Assembly: GCF_030695525.1 (NCBI RefSeq)
Contig: NZ_JAUYSS010000053.1
Span: forward strand, 1-64,000
Source: Daejeonella sp.
GTDB lineage: Bacteria; Bacteroidota; Bacteroidia; Sphingobacteriales; Sphingobacteriaceae
Reading direction: 5' to 3'
DNA: 64,000 nt
Shown: piece after piece, positions 19,381 to 28,579 of the stretch
How the letters are laid out: the number at the start of each line of letters is the position of its first letter
Numbering within the stretch: the first letter of the stretch is position 1
Made by a program: the position numbers and the translations under genes
The notes under the pieces: model-generated
The model's database searches: none
What the model was told of the DNA's origin: nothing
Seen by the model: only the letters and a program-made list of their open reading frames with translations

Positions 19381-20688
19381 ATGAATAAACAATTTATCAG
19401 AAAGGCGTCTATGTATGCCGCTGCATTAATCATTACAGTTGGTCTATTCAGCAATTCAGAACTTCAGGCCCAGGAAATTGATATGCTTATAAAAGGCGGT
19501 CATGTGATCGACCCTAAGAATAAAATTGACGGCAAAATGGATATTGCGATTAAGGATGGCAAAATTTTTCGGGTTGCTTCTGATATTCCAGCTAGCAGCG
19601 CCAAAAAAACAGTAAATGCTACCGGATTGTATGTTTCTCCGGGCTTCATAGATATCCATACTCATGTTTTTGCAGGAACTCAGGATCCCGGATTTACAGG
19701 ATTTGGAATAACCGATGGTTTTGGAAGTGTCGTGCCTGATGATTTTACATTTCGTTCAGGTGTAACCACAGTAGTTGATGCAGGATCTGCAGGTTGGAGA
19801 GATTTTTATAAATTCAAAAAGCAGACTATTGACAATTCTCAGACCCGGGTGCTTGCCTTTATAAGTATCGCAGGTCATGGAATGCTGGGTACTGTACATG
19901 CGCAGGATACGACTGATATGAACCCTGTGGCTACCGCTTTTATCATGAATGAATATCCTGATATTATTGTTGGCATTAAGGCACATCACTATCGCGGGAA
20001 TGATTTCACTCCTGTCGATCGTGCTATAGCAGCCGGTAAGATTACAAATAAGCCAATCATTGTAGATTTCGGGTCAAGTACTCCTAAATTATCTATAAAA
20101 GATTTGTTTTTAAAACATTTCAGACCTGGAGATATTTTCACACATACCTATTCCGGTTCAGATATTTCTGAGAAAAATCCCGGAGGTCGTGAGTCTGTAG
20201 TTGATGAAAACAATAAAGTAAAACCCTTCATTTTTGAAGCTCAGAAGCAAGGCAGAATCTTTGACGTTGGTCATGGTGGTGGTGCTTTTGTATGGAGTAC
20301 GGCAATCAACAGCCTTAAGCAGGGTTTCCTTCCAAATACCATCAGCACCGATTTGTATAGAAACAGTAGAAATGCAGGGATGAAGGATATGGCGAATGTA
20401 ATGTCAAAATTTCTGGTAATGGGAATGTCTATTCAGGATGTGATTTTACGTTCAACCTGGAATCCCGCAAATGTAATTCAGCATCCTGAACTTGGACATC
20501 TGAGTGTGGGAGCAGAAGCCGATGTGACAGTATTCAATGTAAGGGAAGGTAATTTCGGATATATGGATGCTCGTGGTTCAGTATTTAACGGAACCAAGAA
20601 AATAGAGGCAGAATTAACCCTTCGTGCCGGTAAGGTAGCCTGGGATTTAAATGGTCTTAGCGGGCCACAGTGGAATGCAGTCAGATGA
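19381..20688 (+). CDS. Exported COG3964 amidohydrolase, paralog 2
   Basis: A 435-residue close relative of paralog 1 (16302-17582), sharing long identical runs such as AGTQDPGF and GSVVPDDFTFR. A signal peptide ends near LQAQ. HTH, VGIKAHHYRG (bridging Lys), VDFGSST (Asp at the beta-5 position), FTHTY and STDLYR are all retained, so the metal site is the same variant as in paralog 1. It differs by a short insertion, GSDISEKNPGG, after THTYS, in the loop leading to GRESVVDE. It lies 45 bp after the first PLP-enzyme gene. The pair probably arose by tandem duplication around that gene. The same deacylase role is expected, with perhaps different acyl or stereochemical preference. Confidence 0.87.
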   Translation: MNKQFIRKASMYAAALIITVGLFSNSELQAQEIDMLIKGGHVIDPKNKIDGKMDIAIKDGKIFRVASDIPASSAKKTVNATGLYVSPGFIDIHTHVFAGTQDPGFTGFGITDGFGSVVPDDFTFRSGVTTVVDAGSAGWRDFYKFKKQTIDNSQTRVLAFISIAGHGMLGTVHAQDTTDMNPVATAFIMNEYPDIIVGIKAHHYRGNDFTPVDRAIAAGKITNKPIIVDFGSSTPKLSIKDLFLKHFRPGDIFTHTYSGSDISEKNPGGRESVVDENNKVKPFIFEAQKQGRIFDVGHGGGAFVWSTAINSLKQGFLPNTISTDLYRNSRNAGMKDMANVMSKFLVMGMSIQDVILRSTWNPANVIQHPELGHLSVGAEADVTVFNVREGNFGYMDARGSVFNGTKKIEAELTLRAGKVAWDLNGLSGPQWNAVR

Positions 20689-20712
20689 TAATTAATATAA
20701 TCAGATAAAATT

Positions 20713-22041
20713 ATGCGAATTAAAACAGTAAATATTTCAAAGTTTATTCAGTGTGCAACTGTTCGGATGGTATATGGAATTGCTGCTGTTTTAGTTCCCA
20801 TCTTGATAGCATCAGGGGTTTATGCACAGGAAATAGATATTCTTCTGAAAGGCGGCCATGTTATTGATCCAAAGAATAATATCAATTCTAAAATGGATGT
20901 AGCTATTGTTGGTGATAAAATATTCCGTGTTGCGAAAGATATACCGGCTAATATGTCTAAAAAGACAGTTGATATAAGTGGCTTATATCTTACTCCCGGG
21001 ATTATTGATATGCACGCACATGTATTTCATGGGCCGGATGTCAATAGTATATCGGCTAATTCTCCCGGGGGCTTACAAGCAGATGCATTTTCATTCAGAG
21101 CAGGAGTTACCACAGTAGTGGATGCGGGTTCTTCCGGATGGAGGAATTTCCCGCTTTTTAAATCACAGGTAATAGATCGATCCCAAACCCGCATTTTAGC
21201 TTTTTTAAATGTTGTTGGCAGAGGGATGGTTACCCGATTTGATCAACAGGATGTTACGGATATGAACCCCGAAATGAATGCTTATATGATCAAAAGATTA
21301 CACCCGAATATCCTGGTGGGCATTAAATCTGCTCATTTCTGGGGTGATTTTACTTCGGTTGATAAGGCGGTTGAATCAGGAAAACTGGCAGACGTTCCGG
21401 TTATTGTAGATTTCGGAGAGCATTCCCCTCCCAATTCTATTGAATCTCTATTTATGGAGCATTTCAGACCAGGCGATATCTTTACCCATACTTTCTCTGA
21501 GCATGCAATTTCAGGGACTAACCCCGGCCGGGAATCCATTGTTGATCAAAATACCAGAAAGGTTAAACCCTTCGTGTTTGCAGCCCAGAAACGGGGTGTC
21601 ATTTTCGATGTTGGGCATGGTGCAGGAGCATTCAATTTTAATCAGGCGATACCCGCGATGAAACAGGGTTTTATGCCAAATACAATCAGTACCGACCTGT
21701 ACAATTTAAGTATGAATGCAGCGATGAAGGATATGGCAAATGTGATGTCAAAGTTTCTGGCAATGGGTATGGGACTACAGGATGTTATTTTACGATCTAC
21801 ATGGAATCCTGCTCAAGTAATTAAACGCCCTGATTTAGGCCATTTAAGTGTCGGTTCTGAGGCTGATATTGCTGTTTTTAACTTAAAAAAAGGAAATTTC
21901 GGCTATATGGATGTACGGCGTACAAAAATCAGCGGAACAGAAAAACTTGAAGCAGAATTGACTATCAGAGCAGGGCGTGTGGTTTGGGATTTAAATGGAA
22001 TTAGCGTTCCACAATGGCAAATGCCGGCAGTTACTAATTGA
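20713..22041 (+). CDS. Exported COG3964 amidohydrolase, paralog 3
   Basis: A 442-residue amidohydrolase with a long N-terminal signal segment ending GVYAQ. The barrel motifs are HAH, VGIKSAHFWG (bridging Lys), VDFGEHSPPNS (Asp at beta-5), FTHTF, DVGHGAG and STDLYN. It forms a distinct subgroup with paralog 5 (25932-27260). The two share ILAFLNV, MNPEMNAYMIK and SVDKA-ESGKLADVP, and 21 of 24 residues match in the segment starting ADAFSFR. It is the first gene of a three-gene block (20713-25014) that reappears at 25932-30229. The gap of 24 bp from paralog 2 implies cotranscription. Confidence 0.86.
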   Translation: MRIKTVNISKFIQCATVRMVYGIAAVLVPILIASGVYAQEIDILLKGGHVIDPKNNINSKMDVAIVGDKIFRVAKDIPANMSKKTVDISGLYLTPGIIDMHAHVFHGPDVNSISANSPGGLQADAFSFRAGVTTVVDAGSSGWRNFPLFKSQVIDRSQTRILAFLNVVGRGMVTRFDQQDVTDMNPEMNAYMIKRLHPNILVGIKSAHFWGDFTSVDKAVESGKLADVPVIVDFGEHSPPNSIESLFMEHFRPGDIFTHTFSEHAISGTNPGRESIVDQNTRKVKPFVFAAQKRGVIFDVGHGAGAFNFNQAIPAMKQGFMPNTISTDLYNLSMNAAMKDMANVMSKFLAMGMGLQDVILRSTWNPAQVIKRPDLGHLSVGSEADIAVFNLKKGNFGYMDVRRTKISGTEKLEAELTIRAGRVVWDLNGISVPQWQMPAVTN

Positions 22042-22075
22042 TTTTTATTTAATAAAATCATAAAATTAAAACGAT

Positions 22076-23338
22076 ATGAATAAGCTATTAAATTTGAAAT
22101 GGTCACAGTCATGGTTTTTTACAGTGCGATTAATGACAGGACTTATATTCTTTGTTTGTGCCCCTCAGGTAAAAGCCCAGGACATCGATTTATTACTAAA
22201 GGGAGGTCATGTGATCGATGCTAAAAACAATATTGATCGTAAAATGGATGTCGCGGTTAAAGCGGGAAAAATATTCCGGGTTGCAGCTGATATCCCTGCA
22301 AGCTCAGCAAAAAAGGTTTTGGATGTAAGTGGTTTAATAGTCGCTCCCGGTTTGATCAACATGCATACGCATGTATATGCAGGGTCTAATCCAGGATTTA
22401 CGGACGGTACTTCAAGTCAGTTGCCGGATGCCTTTGCTCCACGTTCAGGTATTACCACAGTTGTTGATGCGGGAACTACCGGCTGGCGTACTTTCCCTGA
22501 TTTTAAGGCTAAAATAATTGATAATTCCATGACCCGTGTACTGGCCTTTTTAAGTATTGCAGCATCAGGATATTCTGTAGATAAAGCCCAGGAAAATATT
22601 GCTGAAATGGATGTTCAAAAGACTACCGAGACCGTCAATAAGTATCCTGATATTTTGGTAGGAGTACGTATTGGACGATACGATGGGACTGAATGGACAC
22701 CCTTTGATCGGGCATCAGAAGCTGCTAAAATAGTTAATAAACCATTGTTTGTTGAGTGTCACCTTCCTATGTATTCTCTCGAGGATCAGTTGAATCGCAT
22801 GCGTGCCGGGGATATTATCACTCATGCATTCGAAAATGTATCAGAACGGATGACTGTTGTGGATGAACAGGGAAAAGTAAGGCCTTTTGTACTGGCTGCA
22901 CAAAAAAGAGGTGTACTCTTTGATGTAGGCCACGGAGGTGGTGGATTTTGGTTTAATCAGGGTATTCCTTCATTTAAACAAGGTTTATGGCCAAATTCTT
23001 TTGGCACAGACGAACATCGTACAAGCATGAATTCAGGTATGAAAACAATGTTGAACGTGATGTCTAAATATTTGAACATGGGAATGACCATGCCCGAAAT
23101 CATAGCAAGAGGAAGCTGGAATGCAGCCAAATCAATCAAACGTGAAGATCTGGGGAATTTATCGGAAGGATCAGTCGCGGATATTGCCGTACTGAGTGTC
23201 CTAAATGGAAAGTTTGGATTTGTTGATTCCGGTAATAACAGGATTGAAGGGAATAAAAAATTCGAAGCAGAACTTACAGTGAGGGCAGGTCGGATTATAT
23301 GGGACCTTAACGGTCTGGCAGCAAATCCTTACAAATAA
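22076..23338 (+). CDS. Exported COG3964-like amidohydrolase with altered metal site, paralog 4
   Basis: A 420-residue member of the second subgroup. A signal peptide (about residues 12-35) ends QVKAQ. HTH (His97, His99) and FGTDEH (Asp ligand) are kept. The bridging-lysine position is Arg198 (VGVRIGRY) and the beta-5 position is Glu227 (FVECH). An Arg cannot be carbamylated, so a standard binuclear centre is unlikely; the site may bind one metal or use Glu227 and His229 instead. The segment from VSERMTVVDE onward matches paralog 6 (27307-28578) at 76 of 83 residues. It directly precedes a PLP-enzyme gene, as paralog 6 does, which hints that this subgroup works with that enzyme. Confidence 0.85.
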   Translation: MNKLLNLKWSQSWFFTVRLMTGLIFFVCAPQVKAQDIDLLLKGGHVIDAKNNIDRKMDVAVKAGKIFRVAADIPASSAKKVLDVSGLIVAPGLINMHTHVYAGSNPGFTDGTSSQLPDAFAPRSGITTVVDAGTTGWRTFPDFKAKIIDNSMTRVLAFLSIAASGYSVDKAQENIAEMDVQKTTETVNKYPDILVGVRIGRYDGTEWTPFDRASEAAKIVNKPLFVECHLPMYSLEDQLNRMRAGDIITHAFENVSERMTVVDEQGKVRPFVLAAQKRGVLFDVGHGGGGFWFNQGIPSFKQGLWPNSFGTDEHRTSMNSGMKTMLNVMSKYLNMGMTMPEIIARGSWNAAKSIKREDLGNLSEGSVADIAVLSVLNGKFGFVDSGNNRIEGNKKFEAELTVRAGRIIWDLNGLAANPYK

Positions 23339-23364
23339 AAAGTATAGAAATTAATATTAATAAA

Positions 23365-25014
23365 ATGAAACGTAGAAACGTAATTAAAGGACTGGCGATG
23401 TTGCCTGTAGCAGGAGCGGTTCTTCCGGCGCAATCAGTCTTGGGAAATCAGCTTACAGGATCTACTGCTTTGGCAGGATCTGAAAGTGTCACAACAGCAG
23501 CCTCATTTATGGCCGATACTAATATCTTTCGCAGAATAGGTGTAGAGCCCGTGATAAACTGTATGGGAACCTACACTATTATTGGGGGATCAATTGAGCG
23601 TCAGGCGGTTCGTGAAGCAATGGAAGCTGCTGCGCATAATTTTGTACAATATGATGAACTGGCTGATGGAATTGGCCAGCGCCTTGCCGATCTTACCGGG
23701 GCAGAATGGGGTATGGTTTCGGCAGGATGTGCTGCCGGACTTAAACATATCACAGCTGCCTGCGTAACCGGGGGTAATCCGGAGAAGCTGATTCGTATCC
23801 CAGACCTGACAGGTTTTGATAAGGATGAAGTTATTATTCCACTTTACTCCCGGAATGCATATGATCACGGAATCAGGAATATCGGAGTGAAGATTGTTCA
23901 TGTTTCCACCCCTGAAGAACTTGAAAAGGCGATTAATCCTAAGACTGCTATGATTTACCTGACAGCAGGTGCTGCTTCTGAAACTGGTCAGCCGCTTTCA
24001 CTGGAGGTAGTTTCTTCCTATGCAAAACCAAAAAATATTCCGGTTTTGATTGATGTTGCAGCTCAGAATCTGACCATTCCACCTGTACACCTTAAGCGTG
24101 GAGCAACCCTGGTAGCATATAGTGGAGGTAAGGCCATCTGTGGTCCTCAATGTGCCGGATTAATGTTAGGTGATAAATCAATTTTGATGTCTGCATGGCA
24201 GGCAAGCTCACCTCACCATGGTCCGGGTCGGGACAATAAAGTTGGTCGTGAGGAGATGATTGGAATGATGGCGGCAGTTGAAGATTGGGTTAAAAGGGAT
24301 CATGCTGGTGACTGGAAAAAATGGCTAGGCTGGCTGGATACCATTTCCCGGAAAATTTCTCCAATCGAAGGGGTTAAAACAAACGTTCATGAACCTCCAG
24401 GTCTATCAAATAAATCTCCAGTATTGTTTGTTACCTGGGACACTAATAAACTCAATATTAACAGTTTTGAGCTTGCTGAAGAATTAGGCAGAAACAAACC
24501 AAGAATTGCTCTTGCCAGTCGTGGTGAAACTGATGGCATCAGTACGGTAAGTATTACCACCGGGCAAATGCAGGCAGGAGAAGAGAAAATTATAGCAGAC
24601 AGGCTTTATGAAGTTCTATCAAAAAAACGTAGTCCAAGGCCTGAAATGTCTGCCCCTTCAGCGAATCTTACCGGTTTATGGGATTTGAACATCAAATTTT
24701 TCAGTAGTAACAGCATGCACAAGCTAACTATTGAGCAGGATGGAAATTGGCTTTCAGGTACGCATAAAGCAGATTTTGATACCAGAACACTTGCAGGTAC
24801 AATTGATGGTAATAAGGTAAGGTTTGAAAGCACAATTAAAATCATCGCTGATAATATTAATTACTTGTTCCAGGGTACGGTGAATGGAGATATGATGTCG
24901 GGAGATATTCATTTAGGTGAGTACCGGACTGCAAGCTTTACTGCAAACCGCAGTGCATCCAAACCTGTAAGAAAAAGGATTCAGATTCCTGCAGGTCCGC
25001 CATTGGCAACTTAA
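23365..25014 (+). CDS. Tat-exported SelA/DgaE-like PLP enzyme, paralog 2
   Basis: A 549-residue homolog of 17650-19335, starting MKRRNVIKGLAMLPVAG (Tat-type). Lys256 in AYSGGKAICGPQC is the Schiff-base lysine and Asp230 (VLIDVAA) the ring-nitrogen partner. The C-terminal beta-rich domain (from about residue 435, NLTGLWDLNIKFFSSN to ASFTANR) is present. It is closest to paralog 3 (28580-30229), sharing LIRIPDLTGF and TGQPLSLEV. The start is 26 bp after paralog 4 amidohydrolase. A strong hairpin follows its stop. The predicted role is a periplasmic lyase acting on the deacylated amino or hydroxyamino acid. Confidence 0.85.
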   Translation: MKRRNVIKGLAMLPVAGAVLPAQSVLGNQLTGSTALAGSESVTTAASFMADTNIFRRIGVEPVINCMGTYTIIGGSIERQAVREAMEAAAHNFVQYDELADGIGQRLADLTGAEWGMVSAGCAAGLKHITAACVTGGNPEKLIRIPDLTGFDKDEVIIPLYSRNAYDHGIRNIGVKIVHVSTPEELEKAINPKTAMIYLTAGAASETGQPLSLEVVSSYAKPKNIPVLIDVAAQNLTIPPVHLKRGATLVAYSGGKAICGPQCAGLMLGDKSILMSAWQASSPHHGPGRDNKVGREEMIGMMAAVEDWVKRDHAGDWKKWLGWLDTISRKISPIEGVKTNVHEPPGLSNKSPVLFVTWDTNKLNINSFELAEELGRNKPRIALASRGETDGISTVSITTGQMQAGEEKIIADRLYEVLSKKRSPRPEMSAPSANLTGLWDLNIKFFSSNSMHKLTIEQDGNWLSGTHKADFDTRTLAGTIDGNKVRFESTIKIIADNINYLFQGTVNGDMMSGDIHLGEYRTASFTANRSASKPVRKRIQIPAGPPLAT

Positions 25015-25021
25015 GATTTTC

Positions 25022-25058
25022 CCTGCCGGTTTCTTACAGATAGCAAGAAACCGGCAGG
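25022..25058 (+). terminator. Strong hairpin inside the catabolic operon
   Basis: CCTGCCGGTTTCTT (25022-25035) pairs perfectly with AAGAAACCGGCAGG (25045-25058) over a 9-nt loop, beginning 8 bp after a stop codon. The downstream T tract is weak (AATTTT), so it may be a partial terminator or an mRNA-stabilising structure rather than a full stop. It splits the locus into two segments before the CBM9-like gene. Confidence 0.6.
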
Positions 25059-25147
25059 CTAATTTTGGTATAACTTACCTGATGTTTAATTATTAACTTT
25101 CTAAATACCTTATTGCAAGCCTAATTCATAAAATAACAATCAAATTG

Positions 25148-25891
25148 ATGAAAAAACTAAAAATCCTTCCCTTTGTCGTCCTGTTTATGTTGCTTTTTGT
25201 CAATATTGTTAGCGCTCAGCAAACTTCTGCAAGCAATTCGTCCGATTTTCTTATTTATAATGTTAAAAGATCGGCTAAAGCAGTCGATGTTAATGACAAA
25301 TGGAATAAATCAGGATGGAAAGGAGTTAAATCCATTAAAATAAGGAATTATATGGGGAAAGTTCCAGCATTTAAGCCCAAAGCTGATGTTAAAATGACTT
25401 ATGACGATAATTTTATCTATGTTATATACAGAGTAAAGGATCGTTATGTAAAAAGTATTACCGAAAAAATAAACGGACCGGTCTGGAGGGATTCTGCCGT
25501 TGAATTCTTTTTCTCTCCAGAGGCTGATAATCCCGTCAATTATTTTAATCTGGAGATTAATTGCGGAGGTACCCCCTTGCTTCATCATAAAAAGAACAGA
25601 CCTACGATAGAGGATATTCAAAAAATTGAGATCAAGGCTTCTTTACCTAAGGTTGTTGATCCGGAAATTACCGAGCCGGTAACCTGGACCATGTCTTTTA
25701 AGATACCTCTGAGTATGCTTGAAAAATATACAAACGTAGTTCGTCCTAAATCCGGTGTTTCCTGGAGGGCTAATTTCTACAAAATCGCCGAAATTAATTC
25801 AAACCCTCATTACATAACCTGGAACGAAGTTAAAAATGATAAACCTCAGTTTCATCTGCCTCAGTTCTTTGGGATTCTTAATTTTCAATAG
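25148..25891 (+). CDS. Exported CBM9-like carbohydrate-binding protein
   Basis: A 247-residue protein with signal peptide ending NIVSAQ. The mature part is a beta-sandwich with the CBM9-like pattern: a VDVNDKWNKSGW opening, ADVKMTYDDNFIYVIYRVKD, then VWRDSAVEFFFSPE and YFNLEINCGGTPL. The ATG at 25148 was chosen over an upstream TTG. There is no catalytic domain. Proteins of this type bind sugars or act as stand-alone accessory domains in Bacteroidota saccharide loci. Its place between two amidohydrolase blocks is the best hint here that the substrate has a carbohydrate part. Confidence 0.8.
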   Translation: MKKLKILPFVVLFMLLFVNIVSAQQTSASNSSDFLIYNVKRSAKAVDVNDKWNKSGWKGVKSIKIRNYMGKVPAFKPKADVKMTYDDNFIYVIYRVKDRYVKSITEKINGPVWRDSAVEFFFSPEADNPVNYFNLEINCGGTPLLHHKKNRPTIEDIQKIEIKASLPKVVDPEITEPVTWTMSFKIPLSMLEKYTNVVRPKSGVSWRANFYKIAEINSNPHYITWNEVKNDKPQFHLPQFFGILNFQ

Positions 25892-25931
25892 GCCTTATAC
25901 TCTATACCGGTCCTGATCAACGTGAAATACT

Positions 25932-27260
25932 ATGATTTGGAGTAATAATCGAATAAAATTAGCGCGAAATAGAATGCCATTCTTAAATAAACTAATTACA
26001 TACCTGTTTCACTATCAGAAAGTTGCTCTGATAGTCATTCCCATATTATCGGTTTCTCAAGCTGTGAATGCACAGGAGATTGATATTCTTCTGAAAGGCG
26101 GTCATCTGATTGATCCAAAGAATAATATCAATGCTAAAATGGATATTGCGATCCTGGATGGTAAAATATTCAGGGTAGCAGCGAACATCCCGGAATCCCT
26201 GGCTAAAAAAACAATAAATGTCAGCGGTCTCTTTGTTAGTCCTGGTATAATTGATATGCATGTGCATGTTTTTCAGGGTACCGATAAGTACAGTACTTCG
26301 GTAGCTAATTCTTCCCGCAGTCAGCAGGCTGATGCTTTTTCCTTCAGGTCCGGAGTAACTACGATGGTGGATGCGGGTACTTCTGGTTGGCGAAATTTCA
26401 GAACATTCAAAGCTCAGTCAATTGATAAATCTCAAACCCGTATTCTGGCATTTCTGAATGTGATTGGAAATGGGATGATCGGACGCTTTGAGGAACAGGA
26501 CGTCAATGATATGAATCCTGAAATGAATGCCTATATGATTAAAAAGTTATTCCCGGAGATTCTTGTGGGTATTAAATCAGCTCATTACTGGGGTGAATTT
26601 ACTTCGGTGGATAAGGCAATTGAATCGGGTAAGCTCGCAGATGTACCGATTATGGTAGATTTTGGAGAGCATGTGCCAACTAACTCCATTGAGTCACTTT
26701 TTTTAAAACATTTTCGCCCCGGAGATATTTTTACGCATACTTACTCTGAGATCAGTGCCGGCCGTGAATCCATTGTGGATGAGAAGAGTAGAAAATTAAA
26801 ACCCTTTATTCTTGAGGCTCAAAAGCGGGGTGTTATTTTTGATGTTGGTCATGGTGGGGGAGCTTTTTCCTGGGCGCAGGCAATTCCTGCATTCAAGCAG
26901 GGTTTTTTGCCCGATGTAATCAGTTCTGATCTTCACGATCAAAGTATGAATGCCGGTATGAAAGATATGACCAATGTGATGTCCAAGTTTCTGGCTTTGG
27001 GTATGCAATTAAAGGATGTGATTGAGCGCTCAACCTGGGCACCGGCTAAAGTAATCAAGCGTACAGATCTTGGACATTTAAGTGTTGGTGCAGAAGCAGA
27101 TATTGCTGTTTTCAATTTAAGGGACGGGAAATTTGGCTTTACGGATGTCCGTAAAGTTAGTGTCGAAGGATCAAAAAAGCTGGAGGCTGAACTGACTTTA
27201 AAGGCCGGGATAATCATGTGGGATTTAAATGGTATAAGTGGACAAGCCTGGCAGGACTAA
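25932..27260 (+). CDS. Exported COG3964 amidohydrolase, paralog 5
   Basis: A 442-residue partner of paralog 3. The N-terminus is long (about 47 residues) with the hydrophobic stretch VALIVIPILSVSQA and cleavage likely after NAQ; a shorter start at a later Met is possible. Barrel motifs: HVH, VGIKSAHYWG with the bridging Lys, VDFGEHVPTNS with Asp at beta-5, FTHTY, DVGHGGG, SSDLHD and the terminal WDLNG. SSDLH replaces the STDLY of the others but keeps the Asp ligand. It is the first gene of the second duplicated block (25932-30229). Confidence 0.86.
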   Translation: MIWSNNRIKLARNRMPFLNKLITYLFHYQKVALIVIPILSVSQAVNAQEIDILLKGGHLIDPKNNINAKMDIAILDGKIFRVAANIPESLAKKTINVSGLFVSPGIIDMHVHVFQGTDKYSTSVANSSRSQQADAFSFRSGVTTMVDAGTSGWRNFRTFKAQSIDKSQTRILAFLNVIGNGMIGRFEEQDVNDMNPEMNAYMIKKLFPEILVGIKSAHYWGEFTSVDKAIESGKLADVPIMVDFGEHVPTNSIESLFLKHFRPGDIFTHTYSEISAGRESIVDEKSRKLKPFILEAQKRGVIFDVGHGGGAFSWAQAIPAFKQGFLPDVISSDLHDQSMNAGMKDMTNVMSKFLALGMQLKDVIERSTWAPAKVIKRTDLGHLSVGAEADIAVFNLRDGKFGFTDVRKVSVEGSKKLEAELTLKAGIIMWDLNGISGQAWQD

Positions 27261-27306
27261 GATTATTAATAAAAAAAAATTTGAGTAAACAGAAAAATAG
27301 GAGATC

Positions 27307-28578
27307 ATGAATAATTTTTTTATAGAATTAAGGATACGGATAATGATGTCTCTTCAAAGAGTTACCCTTATGATGTTTTTGTTAATAAGTCCCTTTTTAT
27401 CTCAGGCTCAGGCTCAGGATTATGATTTATTGCTGAAGGGCGGAAGAGTTATTGATTCGAAAAATAAAATTGATGCCAAAATGGATGTGGCCGTAAAAGA
27501 CGGTAAAATATCCAGGGTGGCTGCTGATATTCCTGCTTCGGCTGCAAAGAAAATGCTTGATGTAAGCGGACTTATAGTTGCCCCCGGCCTGATTAATATC
27601 CATACTCATGTTTTCGCTGGCAGTAATCCCGGTTTTTTGGACGGACAGTCGAGCCAGTTGCCAGATGCTTTTGCGATACGCTCGGGGATTACCACAGTTG
27701 TAGACGCGGGTACCACCGGATGGAGGACCTTTCCTGAATTTAAAGCGAAAGTAATTGATCCCTCAATAACCCGGGTACTTGCATGGATCAATATTTTTGA
27801 GACAGGTTTTAGCTCGGGATCTGCTTTTGAACCTGATATGGGTACAGTAAGTGTTCAAAAAACTACTGAAGCTATTGAGAAATATAAGGATTATATCGTT
27901 GGTACCAGAGTTGGTCATTATAAAGGGAAAAGCTGGCTTCCGTTTGAGCGGGCTTCCGAAGCCGCAAGAATTGCCAATATGCCGCTTTTTGTGGAATGCC
28001 ATATGCCACAATATACACTTCAGGACCAATTGGATCATATGCGCCCCGGTGATATTATTACTCATGCATTTGAGAATGTTTCTGAGCGTATGACAGTAGT
28101 TGATGAACAGGGGAAAGTCAGGCCCTTTGTGTTGGATGCACAGAAGAGGGGCGTACTTTTCGATGTGGGCCATGGTGGGGCAGGATTCTGGTTTAATCAG
28201 GCAATTCCTGCATATAACCAGGGACTCTGGCCAAATTCATTTGGCACAGATGAGCATCGTACGAGTATGAACTCAGGGATGAAAAACATGCTGAATGTGA
28301 TGTCGAAATATCTGAATATGGGGATGAGCATTCCTGAAGTTATAGCCCGCGGAAGCTGGAATGCTGCTAAGTCAATTAAGCGTGAAGATCTCGGAAATTT
28401 ATCAGTGGGCTCAGTAGCTGATATTGCCGTGTTGAGTATAGTAAATGGCAAGTTTGGTTTTGTAGACTCCGGACAAAACAGGATCGACGGAGATCGTAAA
28501 CTGGAGGCAGAACTTACAGTACGCGCAGGAAGGATTGTTTGGGATCTTAACGGGCTGGGAGCAAATACATATAAATAG
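27307..28578 (+). CDS. Exported COG3964-like amidohydrolase with altered metal site, paralog 6
   Basis: A 423-residue close homolog of paralog 4. A signal peptide ends near SQAQAQ. HTH is at His99/His101. The lysine position is Arg201 (VGTRVGHY) and the beta-5 position is Glu230 (FVECH), exactly as in paralog 4, so these replacements are a subgroup trait and not random decay. FGTDEH supplies the Asp. Its stop codon (28576-28578) is separated by one base from the ATG of the third PLP enzyme, consistent with translational coupling and with joint function. Confidence 0.86.
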   Translation: MNNFFIELRIRIMMSLQRVTLMMFLLISPFLSQAQAQDYDLLLKGGRVIDSKNKIDAKMDVAVKDGKISRVAADIPASAAKKMLDVSGLIVAPGLINIHTHVFAGSNPGFLDGQSSQLPDAFAIRSGITTVVDAGTTGWRTFPEFKAKVIDPSITRVLAWINIFETGFSSGSAFEPDMGTVSVQKTTEAIEKYKDYIVGTRVGHYKGKSWLPFERASEAARIANMPLFVECHMPQYTLQDQLDHMRPGDIITHAFENVSERMTVVDEQGKVRPFVLDAQKRGVLFDVGHGGAGFWFNQAIPAYNQGLWPNSFGTDEHRTSMNSGMKNMLNVMSKYLNMGMSIPEVIARGSWNAAKSIKREDLGNLSVGSVADIAVLSIVNGKFGFVDSGQNRIDGDRKLEAELTVRAGRIVWDLNGLGANTYK

Positions 28579-28579
28579 A

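Noticed and set aside
16302-28578. Amidohydrolases as dihydroorotases or adenine deaminases
   Set aside because: They belong to COG3964, whose tested members do neither reaction, and they are exported.
28535-28579. Upstream start for the third PLP enzyme
   Set aside because: It would place 15 residues before MKRRSVIK, inside the previous gene, and spoil the Tat-type signal seen in its paralogs.
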